A stretch of DNA of 64,000 nucleotides from Eikenella corrodens (lineage in GTDB: Bacteria; Pseudomonadota; Gammaproteobacteria; Burkholderiales; Neisseriaceae). The stretch lies in contig NZ_LT906482.1 in assembly GCF_900187105.1 (NCBI RefSeq), positions 744,001-808,000 of the forward strand, written 5' to 3'. The translations under genes and the position numbers were made by a program. The notes under the pieces were generated by a model, which made no database searches, was not told the origin of the DNA, and was given only the letters and a program-made list of their open reading frames with translations. How positions within the stretch are numbered: the first letter of the stretch is position 1; each line of letters begins with the position of its first letter. This document shows positions 35,895 to 42,722 of the stretch, in pieces.

Positions 35895-36791
35895 ATGGAT
35901 ACCTTATTAAGCATGAAAGTGTTCTGCCAAGTGGTACACAGCGGCAGCTTCACCCGCGCCGCCGAGCAGCTGGATATTTCCGTGCCCATGGCCAGCAAAC
36001 ACGTGGCGCACCTGGAAAAAAGCGTGAATGCCCGCCTGCTCTACCGCAACAACCGCCGCCTCAGCCTCACCGAGCAGGGCGAAGCCTACTACCGCGACTG
36101 CCTCTCCGCGCTCGACCTCCTCGAACAGGCCGCCGCCCGCGCCGCCGGTAGCACCGCCCGGGTGCAGGGCCGGCTGCGCGTGAGCATCCCCGTGTGGTTT
36201 GCCAATCCCGTGTTTGCCGGCTGGATTACCGAATACCGCCGCCGTTATCCCGAAGTATCGCTGCACCTCACGCTCACCAACCACAGCGTGAATTTAGACG
36301 GAGACGGCGAAGACGTGGCACTTCGCCTCTCCAAACAGCCGGCCGAAAACCTGATTGCCCGCGCCCTGGCCAAAATCGATTTCCATTTGGTGGCTGCGCC
36401 CGCCTATTTAGCCGAACACGGCACGCCCGCCGCCCCGCAGGATTTGGCACAACACCAAGCCATCCTGCCCAGCTACACCGACGTTTCCGCCCTCACCCTG
36501 CAAGGCCGGGGAGAAAGCCACAACATCGAGCTGCAAGCCGCCATACACAGCAACAACACCCAAATGCTCTACCAGCTGGTGTGCGCCGGCGCCGGCATCG
36601 GCTACCTGCCCGAATGGCTGCTGCGCGCCGACCTGCAAACCGGCCGCCTGCGCCGTCTGCTGCCCGACCACCGAACAGCCCCCGTCCCCTTCTATGCCGT
36701 TTACACCCAGCGCAAACTCTTAAGCGCAAAAGTGCGCAGTTTTATCGACTTTATGGTGGAGAAGGCCGCGAGCGAACAGGCTGATTTATAG
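35895..36791 (+). CDS. LysR-family transcriptional regulator
   Basis: DNA-binding regulator of about 298 residues from the ATG at 35895 (MDTLLSMKVFCQVVHSGSF). The N-terminal helix-turn-helix includes SFTRAAEQLDISVPMASKHVAHLE, followed by the substrate-binding domain with VSLHLTLTNHSVNLDGDGEDVALRLS, typical of the CrgA/DsdC-like clade. The frame continues upstream to 35811 but the family starts at MDTLL. Divergent from doxX; in related species such pairs respond to oxidative or quinone stress, so regulation of doxX is plausible but inferred. Confidence 0.9.
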   Translation: MDTLLSMKVFCQVVHSGSFTRAAEQLDISVPMASKHVAHLEKSVNARLLYRNNRRLSLTEQGEAYYRDCLSALDLLEQAAARAAGSTARVQGRLRVSIPVWFANPVFAGWITEYRRRYPEVSLHLTLTNHSVNLDGDGEDVALRLSKQPAENLIARALAKIDFHLVAAPAYLAEHGTPAAPQDLAQHQAILPSYTDVSALTLQGRGESHNIELQAAIHSNNTQMLYQLVCAGAGIGYLPEWLLRADLQTGRLRRLLPDHRTAPVPFYAVYTQRKLLSAKVRSFIDFMVEKAASEQADL

Positions 36792-36808
36792 AATAGCCGG
36801 CCAAAGCA

Positions 36809-36845
36809 AAGGCTACCTGAAACGCCAAATGGTTTCAGGTAGCCT
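36809..36845. terminator. DUS inverted pair between convergent genes
   Basis: DUS and complement with an approximately 10-base loop between the LysR gene (ends 36791) and the SMI1/KNR4 gene (ends 36857); suited to terminate both. Confidence 0.65.
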
Positions 36846-36856
36846 GTTTTTGCTGC

Positions 36857-37303
36857 TTAATCCGCGCCGTTGGCAGTCAGCAGGAAGGCTTCGAGGCTTT
36901 CGGCTTCCCGAATGCATTCGCCGCTGTCGTGGTCGGGCAGCCATACCGCGCCTTCGTGCAGCATGAAGTAGTTGCCGCTGCCGTCGCCCGCGAAAGCGAT
37001 GCCCTGTTGCAGCAGTCCGGCGGGCAGGGTTTCGTGTTCGGCGAAGTGGCGGCGCACCCATTTTGTGTTCTCTACCACCTGCGCCAAATCGTCGATTTCT
37101 ATGCCCAGATAGCAGTTTGTGCCGAAACGCAGCAGCAAGGCGCGATACAGGGCGGGGAAGGACGTGCCGAGCTCTTGTTCGGCGACGGCAATTTCGGCCT
37201 CGGATACAGGCTCACCTGAGAGGAGTTCTTCCGCCATGCCGTCTTGTTCGGCGAAATCGGCGCGGATAAGGTCTTCGAGTTGGTCGAGAAAGGCTTGAGG
37301 CAT
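36857..37303 (-). CDS. SMI1/KNR4 (SUKH) family protein
   Basis: A 148-residue soluble protein. The pattern SEAEIAVAEQELGTSFPALYRALLLRFG (the E-x-x-LG-x-x-LP-x-x-Y core), then IAFAGDGSGNYFMLHEGAVWLPDHDSGE, is typical of the SUKH superfamily. Many bacterial members are immunity proteins against secreted nuclease or other toxins, others have unknown roles. No toxin gene lies nearby. ATG 37303 with AAGGAAA upstream is preferred over the longer frame. Possibly in a unit with the 202-residue orphan gene upstream, though a DUS lies between. Confidence 0.8.
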   Translation of the reverse strand: MPQAFLDQLEDLIRADFAEQDGMAEELLSGEPVSEAEIAVAEQELGTSFPALYRALLLRFGTNCYLGIEIDDLAQVVENTKWVRRHFAEHETLPAGLLQQGIAFAGDGSGNYFMLHEGAVWLPDHDSGECIREAESLEAFLLTANGAD

Positions 37304-37449
37304 GGCAGTTTCCTTAGTAGTGGCGGTAAGAAGGAAGAGGCTATCTGAAAACGGAATAAATAGGCAACAGGGCGGATATTGCTGCCGTTTTACAGCTGCT
37401 TTTAGCCCCAAAGCAGTCAGTATTTTTCAGGTAGCCTTTAAACGTGAAA

Positions 37450-38058
37450 CTACAGCTTCAGGGTTGCCCAATATTGCGGCAGGCGTTGGAGGCGTTGGCG
37501 GATGGCTTGGGCTTCGCTGTCGCCGTGTTCGGCAAGGAGGCGGGCGGCGAGGTCGAGGTAGGAGATGGCGGTCAGTTCGCTGTATTCCTGATAATCGGCC
37601 GGGTCGGTGCAGCCGTCGGCGAGCAGGTCTTCGGCGCCCTCCAGCAGGAGGGTGAAATCGCCCAGTATGGCGCAGCACATTTCCTGTACGGCTTGGCTGT
37701 TGCCGCGCCGTTTTTGCAGCCGCATCGCGGCGTGCATGAAGGGGCCGATTTCGGCGCGGTAGTGGGAAACCACGGCGAAGGCGGCGGTGCCCCAGCATTC
37801 AATGGCTTGCGGCAAAAGCTCGTAAAGCCTTTGCTGCTCAAGCCATTCGGCCAGGGTGCGGGCGGTGTTCACGATTTGGTAGCCATCCCGCCACACGTCG
37901 GCGCTGATGGTTTGCTTGGGATAATCGTTGCTGTTGGCGGCCACATGCCGGGCTTGAGCGTTAAGCTCTTTGAGGTAGGCTTTAATGGCGGGGATGTCGG
38001 GCGGGAGTTGGCAGAGGGTGTCGAGTTTGCCTTGGTGTTTGCCTTTGTTTTTGCTCAT
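37450..38058 (-). CDS. Orphan alpha-helical protein, 202 residues
   Basis: Not recognised. A soluble, Leu/Ala-rich and probably all-helical protein without signal peptide or membrane segment. It contains three cysteines around IECWGTAAFAVVSH and EMCCAILGDF. The next gene on the same strand is the SMI1/KNR4 protein, about 150 bases further, with a DUS at 37423-37436 between them. Confidence 0.65.
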   Translation of the reverse strand: MSKNKGKHQGKLDTLCQLPPDIPAIKAYLKELNAQARHVAANSNDYPKQTISADVWRDGYQIVNTARTLAEWLEQQRLYELLPQAIECWGTAAFAVVSHYRAEIGPFMHAAMRLQKRRGNSQAVQEMCCAILGDFTLLLEGAEDLLADGCTDPADYQEYSELTAISYLDLAARLLAEHGDSEAQAIRQRLQRLPQYWATLKL

Positions 38059-38078
38059 GTTATGCCTTTCTAAGATGG

Positions 38079-38145
38079 GTTTCAGGTAGCCTGCTGCAGG
38101 GAGAATAGGCTACCTGAAAAGAGGATGGCGGCTTTCAGGTAGCCT
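38079..38145. repeat. Cluster of three DUS
   Basis: DUS complement, DUS, and DUS complement within 67 bases, between the 202-residue orphan gene start and the end of the efflux-pump gene. Confidence 0.75.
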
Positions 38146-38151
38146 TTCCGC

Positions 38152-39375
38152 TTACTGCCGGGCTTTGTCCAGCCACACGTGCCGCGACAGGGCAAACAGC
38201 AATGCGCTACCGCACAGGGTGGAGGCCAGCATCATGGCGGGCATGATGCGCGCGCTGCCGTCGTGCAGCTGGGTGGTGAGGAAGCCCATGGCGGCGCCAA
38301 TCAGCACTTGGCTGGAAATCAACACGCCGTTGGCACTACCGCCTTCGGCTTTGAAATAGCCCATGAAGCAGGCCTGGGTGTTGGCTACCACCAGCCCCTG
38401 CGTGCCCACCGATACCATCACTAAAGGCGCAAACAGCCACAAGGACGGCATGGCGGTGGATTGGGAAAGCAGCATCAGCAGGAAGTTGGCGCAAAACTGC
38501 ACGGCGATGCCGATGAGCAGGATATTGGCCGGCTCGCTGCCGCTTTTCAGCCGCCAGGCGGTGATGCGGTTGAAGAAAACCATGGTCACGATATTGAGGC
38601 CGAACAGCAGGGTGTAGAAGCCGTTGCTCAGGCCGTAGAACTTCATATACACCGAAGGCGATTCGGTGAGGAACACAAACATAGAAGAAAAGCTGAACGA
38701 CTGGAAAAACAGAAAGCCGAGCGATTGCGGCTTGGCAAACACGCTGCGGTAGCCCGTGAAAATAATCGAGAGCGGCGAACCCGCCGGCTTGGCGGCGGGG
38801 CGGTTGGCCGGCAGGAAACGCCATTGCAGCAGCCACACCAGCGCGGCATAGCCCAGCAGGAAGCCGAACACCGCGCGCCAACCGCCGATTATTTGCATCA
38901 GCCAGCCCACCATCGGCGCCAAAATCGGCGCCGCCATCATAATCACGCCGATCAGCGCAAACATCTGCGCCGCGCGGCGGCCTTCGTAGTGGTCGCGCAC
39001 AATCGCCCCGCCGCTCACCGCCACCATGCCCGCGCCAAAAGCCTGCAGCATACGCAGCAGCATCAGTTGCGGCAGGGTTTGCAGCAAAATCAGCCCCAAG
39101 CTGGCCACAAGGTATACCCCCAGCCCGGCCAGCACCACCGGCCGCCGCCCTTTAAAATCGGAAAACACACCGCCCAGCAGCACGCCCGCCGATTGCCCCA
39201 CCAGAAAAATACTCAGGCTTTGCTGAATATCGGTTTCGCCCACGCCCAAGCTGGCCGCCATCGCCGGCACGGCGGGCAGATAGGTATCAATCGAAAACGG
39301 CATCACCGCCGCCATTGCGGCCATGAGCAGCGCCATTTGTTTATCGGAAAGGCGGGAAGAAGCAGGAGAGTTCAT
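38152..39375 (-). CDS. Bcr/CflA family multidrug efflux MFS transporter
   Basis: Inner-membrane proton-driven exporter of the DHA1 group (bicyclomycin, chloramphenicol and related compounds); exact substrates unknown. From the ATG at 39375 (MNSPASSRLSDKQMALL) it has 407 residues and 12 predicted helices. The first helix contains the family signature PFSIDTYLPAVPAMA, and the loop 2-3 motif GVFSDFKGRRPVVLAGL matches MFS motif A. The open frame extends further upstream, antisense to nothing but overlapping another small gene, and is not used. No clear ribosome-binding site is seen at the chosen ATG. Confidence 0.88.
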   Translation of the reverse strand: MNSPASSRLSDKQMALLMAAMAAVMPFSIDTYLPAVPAMAASLGVGETDIQQSLSIFLVGQSAGVLLGGVFSDFKGRRPVVLAGLGVYLVASLGLILLQTLPQLMLLRMLQAFGAGMVAVSGGAIVRDHYEGRRAAQMFALIGVIMMAAPILAPMVGWLMQIIGGWRAVFGFLLGYAALVWLLQWRFLPANRPAAKPAGSPLSIIFTGYRSVFAKPQSLGFLFFQSFSFSSMFVFLTESPSVYMKFYGLSNGFYTLLFGLNIVTMVFFNRITAWRLKSGSEPANILLIGIAVQFCANFLLMLLSQSTAMPSLWLFAPLVMVSVGTQGLVVANTQACFMGYFKAEGGSANGVLISSQVLIGAAMGFLTTQLHDGSARIMPAMMLASTLCGSALLFALSRHVWLDKARQ

Positions 39376-39407
39376 CAGAATTAACGCAATAAAAAAATAA
39401 GAAAAAA

Positions 39408-39680
39408 TCAGCGAATAAAATAATAGGCCACATAGCCGCCGAACACGGCCAACGGCAACAATTGCAGCAAAGCGCGCCGCTTGGCTGCCGCATCCTGGCG
39501 CAAATGCGCCGACACCAATGCAAACAGCACATATTTCAGCAGAAACACACAGGCGCAGCACATCACCACCCCGTGCAGCAAATAGCCCGTGGCATCGTGC
39601 GCCGGATTCAGCGCAAACCACAAGGCCAGCAACAGCGGCAGCAGGCACACGGCCAGCCAGCTTTTCAGATGAGAGGGCAT
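39408..39680 (-). CDS. Small membrane protein, 90 residues
   Basis: Not recognised. Three hydrophobic segments (AVCLLPLLLALWFAL, GVVMCCACVFLLKYVLFAL, LLPLAVFGGYVAYYFI) separated by short charged loops. AAGGAATCC precedes the ATG. It ends 32 bases before the efflux-pump start on the same strand, so the two probably form one operon. Confidence 0.7.
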   Translation of the reverse strand: MPSHLKSWLAVCLLPLLLALWFALNPAHDATGYLLHGVVMCCACVFLLKYVLFALVSAHLRQDAAAKRRALLQLLPLAVFGGYVAYYFIR

Positions 39681-39713
39681 AAGGATTCCTTTTGATGGGT
39701 GGGGTGGGGCTTA

Positions 39714-39780
39714 AAGGCTACCTGAAAATTAGTGCACCTGAGTTTTAGTTGATTTGGCTCATGCAGGGTTCAGGTAGCCC
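39714..39780. repeat. Inverted DUS pair
   Basis: A full DUS (39715-39727) and a shorter complement (39768-39779, TTCAGGTAGCC) enclose about 40 bases upstream of the membrane-protein gene. Confidence 0.55.
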
Positions 39781-39820
39781 TAATTATATCCCCGATTGCC
39801 CAAGCCAATTGGTTATTCTA

Positions 39821-39856
39821 TTGGACAAGCTATATAATTTGGACAAGCTATATAAT
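39821..39856 (+). promoter_or_regulatory. Perfect 18-bp tandem duplication containing TATAAT twice
   Basis: TTGGACAAGCTATATAAT occurs twice head to tail (39821-39838, 39839-39856), giving two -10-like hexamers at 39833-39838 and 39851-39856. The first has a possible -35, TTGGTT, at 39809-39814 with an 18-base spacer. It lies 33 bases before the GNAT gene and probably drives it; the duplication may tune transcription. Confidence 0.6.
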
Positions 39857-39888
39857 TCCGCCAGTTTCACCGCACCCACCTGCCCGTT

Positions 39889-40383
39889 ATGAGCCTGATT
39901 ACCCACCTGCGTCCGGCACGCATCCAAGATTGCGAGCATATCTACAACGCCCACCAATACGCCGTGCGCTACACCTGCGCCCGCAACTACAGCGAAGCCG
40001 TGCTGCAAGCCTGGCTTGCCCTGCTCAGCCCCGACAGCTACCTCGACACTCTCGAAGACGAGCGCAAGCTCTTGTGGGTGATCGAATTCAAGCACCACAT
40101 CCAAGGCTTCTTCCAGCTTAATCTGCAAGAATCCCAGCTCGATGCCCTGTATGTGCACCCCTTCGTGCAGCGCCAAGGCCTCGGCACCGCCCTGCTCGGC
40201 CGCGCCGAAGAGCTGGTCTACCAACACGGGCTGGGCATGCTCAAGCTCTATGCCTCGCTCAATTCCGAACCGTTTTACCTGCTCAACGGCTACCGCCCCC
40301 TTGGCGAAGCCATGCTGCCGCTGAATCAAGAAATCGGCATCGAATGCCGGCTGATGCGCAAATTGCTCACCGACTGCCGCTGA
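39889..40383 (+). CDS. GNAT family N-acetyltransferase
   Basis: Acetyl-CoA-dependent acetyltransferase of 164 residues; substrate unknown. The acetyl-CoA pyrophosphate loop is VQRQGLGTALLG (R/QxxGxG/A motif) with the preceding strand LDALYVHPF. The C-terminal LKLYASLNSEPFYLLNGYRPLGE is the usual motif B region. The ATG has no evident ribosome-binding site. It precedes the lipoprotein cluster by 29 bases and may be co-transcribed with it. Confidence 0.88.
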   Translation: MSLITHLRPARIQDCEHIYNAHQYAVRYTCARNYSEAVLQAWLALLSPDSYLDTLEDERKLLWVIEFKHHIQGFFQLNLQESQLDALYVHPFVQRQGLGTALLGRAEELVYQHGLGMLKLYASLNSEPFYLLNGYRPLGEAMLPLNQEIGIECRLMRKLLTDCR

Positions 40384-40412
40384 TATTTCACCACATCAAA
40401 CAAGGATATAAA

Positions 40413-40904
40413 ATGAAAAAACTCCTCCTCCCCGCCCTCTTGGGCAGCACCCTGCTCACCGGCTGCTACACCCTGCCCGATCCCACCGAATTCACCATGG
40501 AGCAAATCCACCACCTGGACTACGGCAGCTACCCGCGCAACCACGAGCAGCTCATCAAGCGCCACCTCGCCCAAACCCTGATCGATCCCCGCTCCATGAT
40601 GCTGGATGGCATTTCCCGCCCAAGAAAATTTGTGCGCTTCGAGCGAAGATTCCACCCGATCGAAACCGATACCCCGATCCGCATCATCACCGGCTATGTG
40701 GTGTGCGCCCGCGTCAATGCCAAAAACAGCTATGGCGGCTACACCGGCTGGCAGCTACACCCCTACCTCATCCGCGACGGCCGCATCTATGAAAACGTGT
40801 TCGGCACCGGATGCTACAGCGACGACGACCCCATGGTGTCCGTAGAGCCCGGCTCTTATATTAAAGTGCTGGAAAATGGGAAAGAAATCAGAGTAAACCC
40901 CTAA
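40413..40904 (+). CDS. Lipoprotein with NAKNSYGGYTG motif, paralog 1
   Basis: Exported lipoprotein of 163 residues: signal MKKLLLPALLGSTLLTGC with lipobox LTGC, after an AAGGATATA ribosome-binding site. The mature part shares DYGSYPRN-EQLIKRHLAQTLIDP-S and CARVNAKNSYGGYTGWQ with the next gene. I know the NAKNSYGGYTG motif from uncharacterised proteobacterial lipoproteins; no function is established. Two further cysteines (VVCAR and GTGCYS) may form a disulfide. Confidence 0.8.
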   Translation: MKKLLLPALLGSTLLTGCYTLPDPTEFTMEQIHHLDYGSYPRNHEQLIKRHLAQTLIDPRSMMLDGISRPRKFVRFERRFHPIETDTPIRIITGYVVCARVNAKNSYGGYTGWQLHPYLIRDGRIYENVFGTGCYSDDDPMVSVEPGSYIKVLENGKEIRVNP

Positions 40905-40912
40905 CTGCCCTG

Positions 40913-40965
40913 AGGCTACCTGAAACCGTTTCGCACTCTGCTGCAGCTTGGTTTTCAGGTAGCCT
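40913..40965. repeat. Inverted DUS pair between the paralogs
   Basis: DUS (40914-40925) and complement (40951-40965) enclose about 25 bases and may terminate part of the transcripts from the first lipoprotein gene. Confidence 0.55.
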
Positions 40966-40991
40966 CAACGCTTTGCCAGAAAGGGAAACGC

Positions 40992-41447
40992 ATGACAAAA
41001 CGCCTTCTCGCCGCCCTCTTCGGCAGCTTCCTGCTCGCCGGCTGCCTACCTAAACCTACCGTACTCACCATGGATCAAATCCGCCGCATGGACTACGGCA
41101 GCTACCCGCGCAACTACGAGCAACTCATCAAGCGCCACCTTGCCCAAACCCTGATCGACCCCCATTCTGTGATGTACGGCGGCTTCACCCGGCCGCGGAA
41201 ATATTTGCACGTGCATAAAAACCAATACGTTGCCGCCGGGCAGATCAGCTATTATCCCTCCTATATGGTGTGTGCCCGCGTGAATGCCAAAAACAGCTAT
41301 GGCGGCTACACCGGCTGGCAGTCGCACGCCTTCTTCATTAAGAACGGCGAAGTGATCAACAGCGATCAACACCCCTTAAAATGCGACAGCCAAGACGAAA
41401 TCGTGTTGGATATCGAAGCACTCGCCAATGTTGAAGTGCAGCCGTAA
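40992..41447 (+). CDS. Lipoprotein with NAKNSYGGYTG motif, paralog 2
   Basis: Exported lipoprotein of 151 residues; signal MTKRLLAALFGSFLLAGC with lipobox LAGC. It is a tandem paralog of the preceding gene. The blocks YGSYPRNYEQLIKRHLAQTL and ARVNAKNSYGGYTGWQ are nearly identical, while the C-terminal parts diverge (KNGEVINSDQHPLKCDSQDE). Paired cysteines (MVCAR, LKCDS) are retained in equivalent places. Likely a recent gene duplication; function unknown. Confidence 0.8.
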   Translation: MTKRLLAALFGSFLLAGCLPKPTVLTMDQIRRMDYGSYPRNYEQLIKRHLAQTLIDPHSVMYGGFTRPRKYLHVHKNQYVAAGQISYYPSYMVCARVNAKNSYGGYTGWQSHAFFIKNGEVINSDQHPLKCDSQDEIVLDIEALANVEVQP

Positions 41448-41455
41448 ACCGCATA

Positions 41456-41493
41456 CAGGCTACCTGAAACCGCCCGCAGCTTTCAGGTAGCCT
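41456..41493. repeat. Inverted DUS pair
   Basis: DUS and complement with a 12-base loop, 10 bases after the second lipoprotein gene and 25 bases before the third. Confidence 0.6.
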
Positions 41494-41517
41494 ACTCCTC
41501 CCGCCGAAAGAGCCGCC

Positions 41518-42075
41518 ATGAAAATCCCGCCATTCCTGATTGCCCTGCTCGCCCTCCCCGCCTGCACGTATTTCAACGGCCCAAACGGGCGGTCCTTCTC
41601 GCTCGATCTGCCCGTGGAAACCACACACACCGTGCACAAAACCGTGCGCGTGGATGCCGCCCCGGGCACCACCGTCATCATGAGCGAAAGCGCCCCTCTC
41701 GACGGCTACTACCGCCCCGTGCTCAATAACGGCCGCCGCACCCTGCTGCGCCAGGCCGCCGATAATTCCTGCCTCAGCCTCGAGCGCAGCGGCATGCCCG
41801 CCTATCTGGTCAGCCAGCCCTGCCACGGGCGCAATAACCAACAATTCATGTTCGACGGCCCGCGCCTCAACATCAACGGCCTGTGCGCCGAGGCTACCGG
41901 CGGCGCCGGCAGCCCCGTCATCGCCACCGCCTGCCAAAACAGCCGCAACCAGCATTGGATTGCCGAGGGCAGCCACATCCGCAGCGCCGCCAACGGCCTG
42001 TGCCTGGACGGCAGCGGCGGCACGGTGAGCCTGCAATATTGCGATAACGGGATGGGGCAGCGATTTTACCGATAG
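41518..42075 (+). CDS. Lipoprotein with ricin-type beta-trefoil lectin domain
   Basis: Exported lipoprotein of 185 residues. The signal MKIPPFLIALLALPAC ends in lipobox LPAC. A short linker and an Arg/Val-rich region precede a C-terminal domain (about 80-185) with repeats of the ricin B pattern, C-L-x(n)-Q-x-W/F: SCLSLERSG...NNQQFMF, GLCAEATGG...NQHWIAEG and GLCLDGSGG...MGQRFYR. Such domains bind sugars, so an adhesin or glycan-binding role is possible. The trefoil looks complete with three subdomains, though the Q-x-W residues are partly changed to Q-x-F or Q-R-F. Confidence 0.8.
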   Translation: MKIPPFLIALLALPACTYFNGPNGRSFSLDLPVETTHTVHKTVRVDAAPGTTVIMSESAPLDGYYRPVLNNGRRTLLRQAADNSCLSLERSGMPAYLVSQPCHGRNNQQFMFDGPRLNINGLCAEATGGAGSPVIATACQNSRNQHWIAEGSHIRSAANGLCLDGSGGTVSLQYCDNGMGQRFYR

Positions 42076-42101
42076 CTTGGCTGCATGTTGTGTGACAATA
42101 A

Positions 42102-42145
42102 AAAGGCTACCTGAAAAACCGAAGGGTGGTTTTCAGGTAGCCTTT
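42102..42145. terminator. DUS inverted pair between convergent genes
   Basis: AAAAGGCTACCTGAAAA and complement with a 13-base loop and trailing TTTT, between the lectin-like gene and the minus-strand gene ending at 42163. Confidence 0.65.
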
Positions 42146-42162
42146 TATATCGCTGCGGGTAC

Positions 42163-42504
42163 TTAGTGCCGGTAGTTGATTTGGATATTGCCACGCACGG
42201 GCGATACCGGCCGCCAGTTGCCGGTGCAGATGGTGGAGCCGGCGCTGGTGTGGCAGTTGCGGTGTTCGGTGTAGCCGATACCGCCGCGGCTGTATTGCTC
42301 GGTGGTTTGGATTTCGCCGCCGCCGTATTGGTTGGAGCCGTTGTAGAAATAGTAGCTGCGGCTGGGATAGTAGCCGGGGTAGTTGTCGTAGCCGCCGTAG
42401 TAGTAATCAGCGGAGGGGTTGATTTGCAGGTTGATTTGGGCGCTGGTTTCGGCTGTGGCGGCAGCGCTGAAGAGGGCGGCGCAGAGGAGGAACAGGATTC
42501 GCAT
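42163..42504 (-). CDS. Small secreted Tyr/Gly-rich protein, 113 residues
   Basis: Not recognised. The signal peptide MRILFLLCAALFSAAATAE has a cleavage site at ATA-E. The mature part is rich in Tyr, Gly, Asn and Ser (YYYGGYDNYPGYYPSRSYYFY) with one cysteine pair (NCHTSAGSTIC) in the C-terminal half. Low-complexity aromatic stretches of this kind occur in surface-exposed or matrix proteins. No further assignment is possible. Confidence 0.7.
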   Translation of the reverse strand: MRILFLLCAALFSAAATAETSAQINLQINPSADYYYGGYDNYPGYYPSRSYYFYNGSNQYGGGEIQTTEQYSRGGIGYTEHRNCHTSAGSTICTGNWRPVSPVRGNIQINYRH

Positions 42505-42722
42505 GATGGGTCTCCCGAAAGGTGGCGGGTGGAAACGTTCGGCCTGCTTCGTGCCTATATCTTGTCTTTAGGCGCAGGTTGGAACGATAATTGCTATGTT
42601 AATTATAGCGGGCGCACATGGCACTTTGCCGATGGCGGCATAGCCATTATAGCGCCGATTTCTTCTAAGCAGCTGTTTGTTTACACTGCGTTTTCATTCA
42701 ATTTTCTTTTTCAGGTAGCCTT
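42505..42722. other. Divergent region before ppk1
   Basis: About 220 bases with no gene. It ends with a DUS complement (42708-42720) whose AGGT lies 10 bases before the ppk1 ATG. Motifs such as AATTATAG near 42600 and 42647 may belong to promoters, but none is convincing. Confidence 0.4.
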
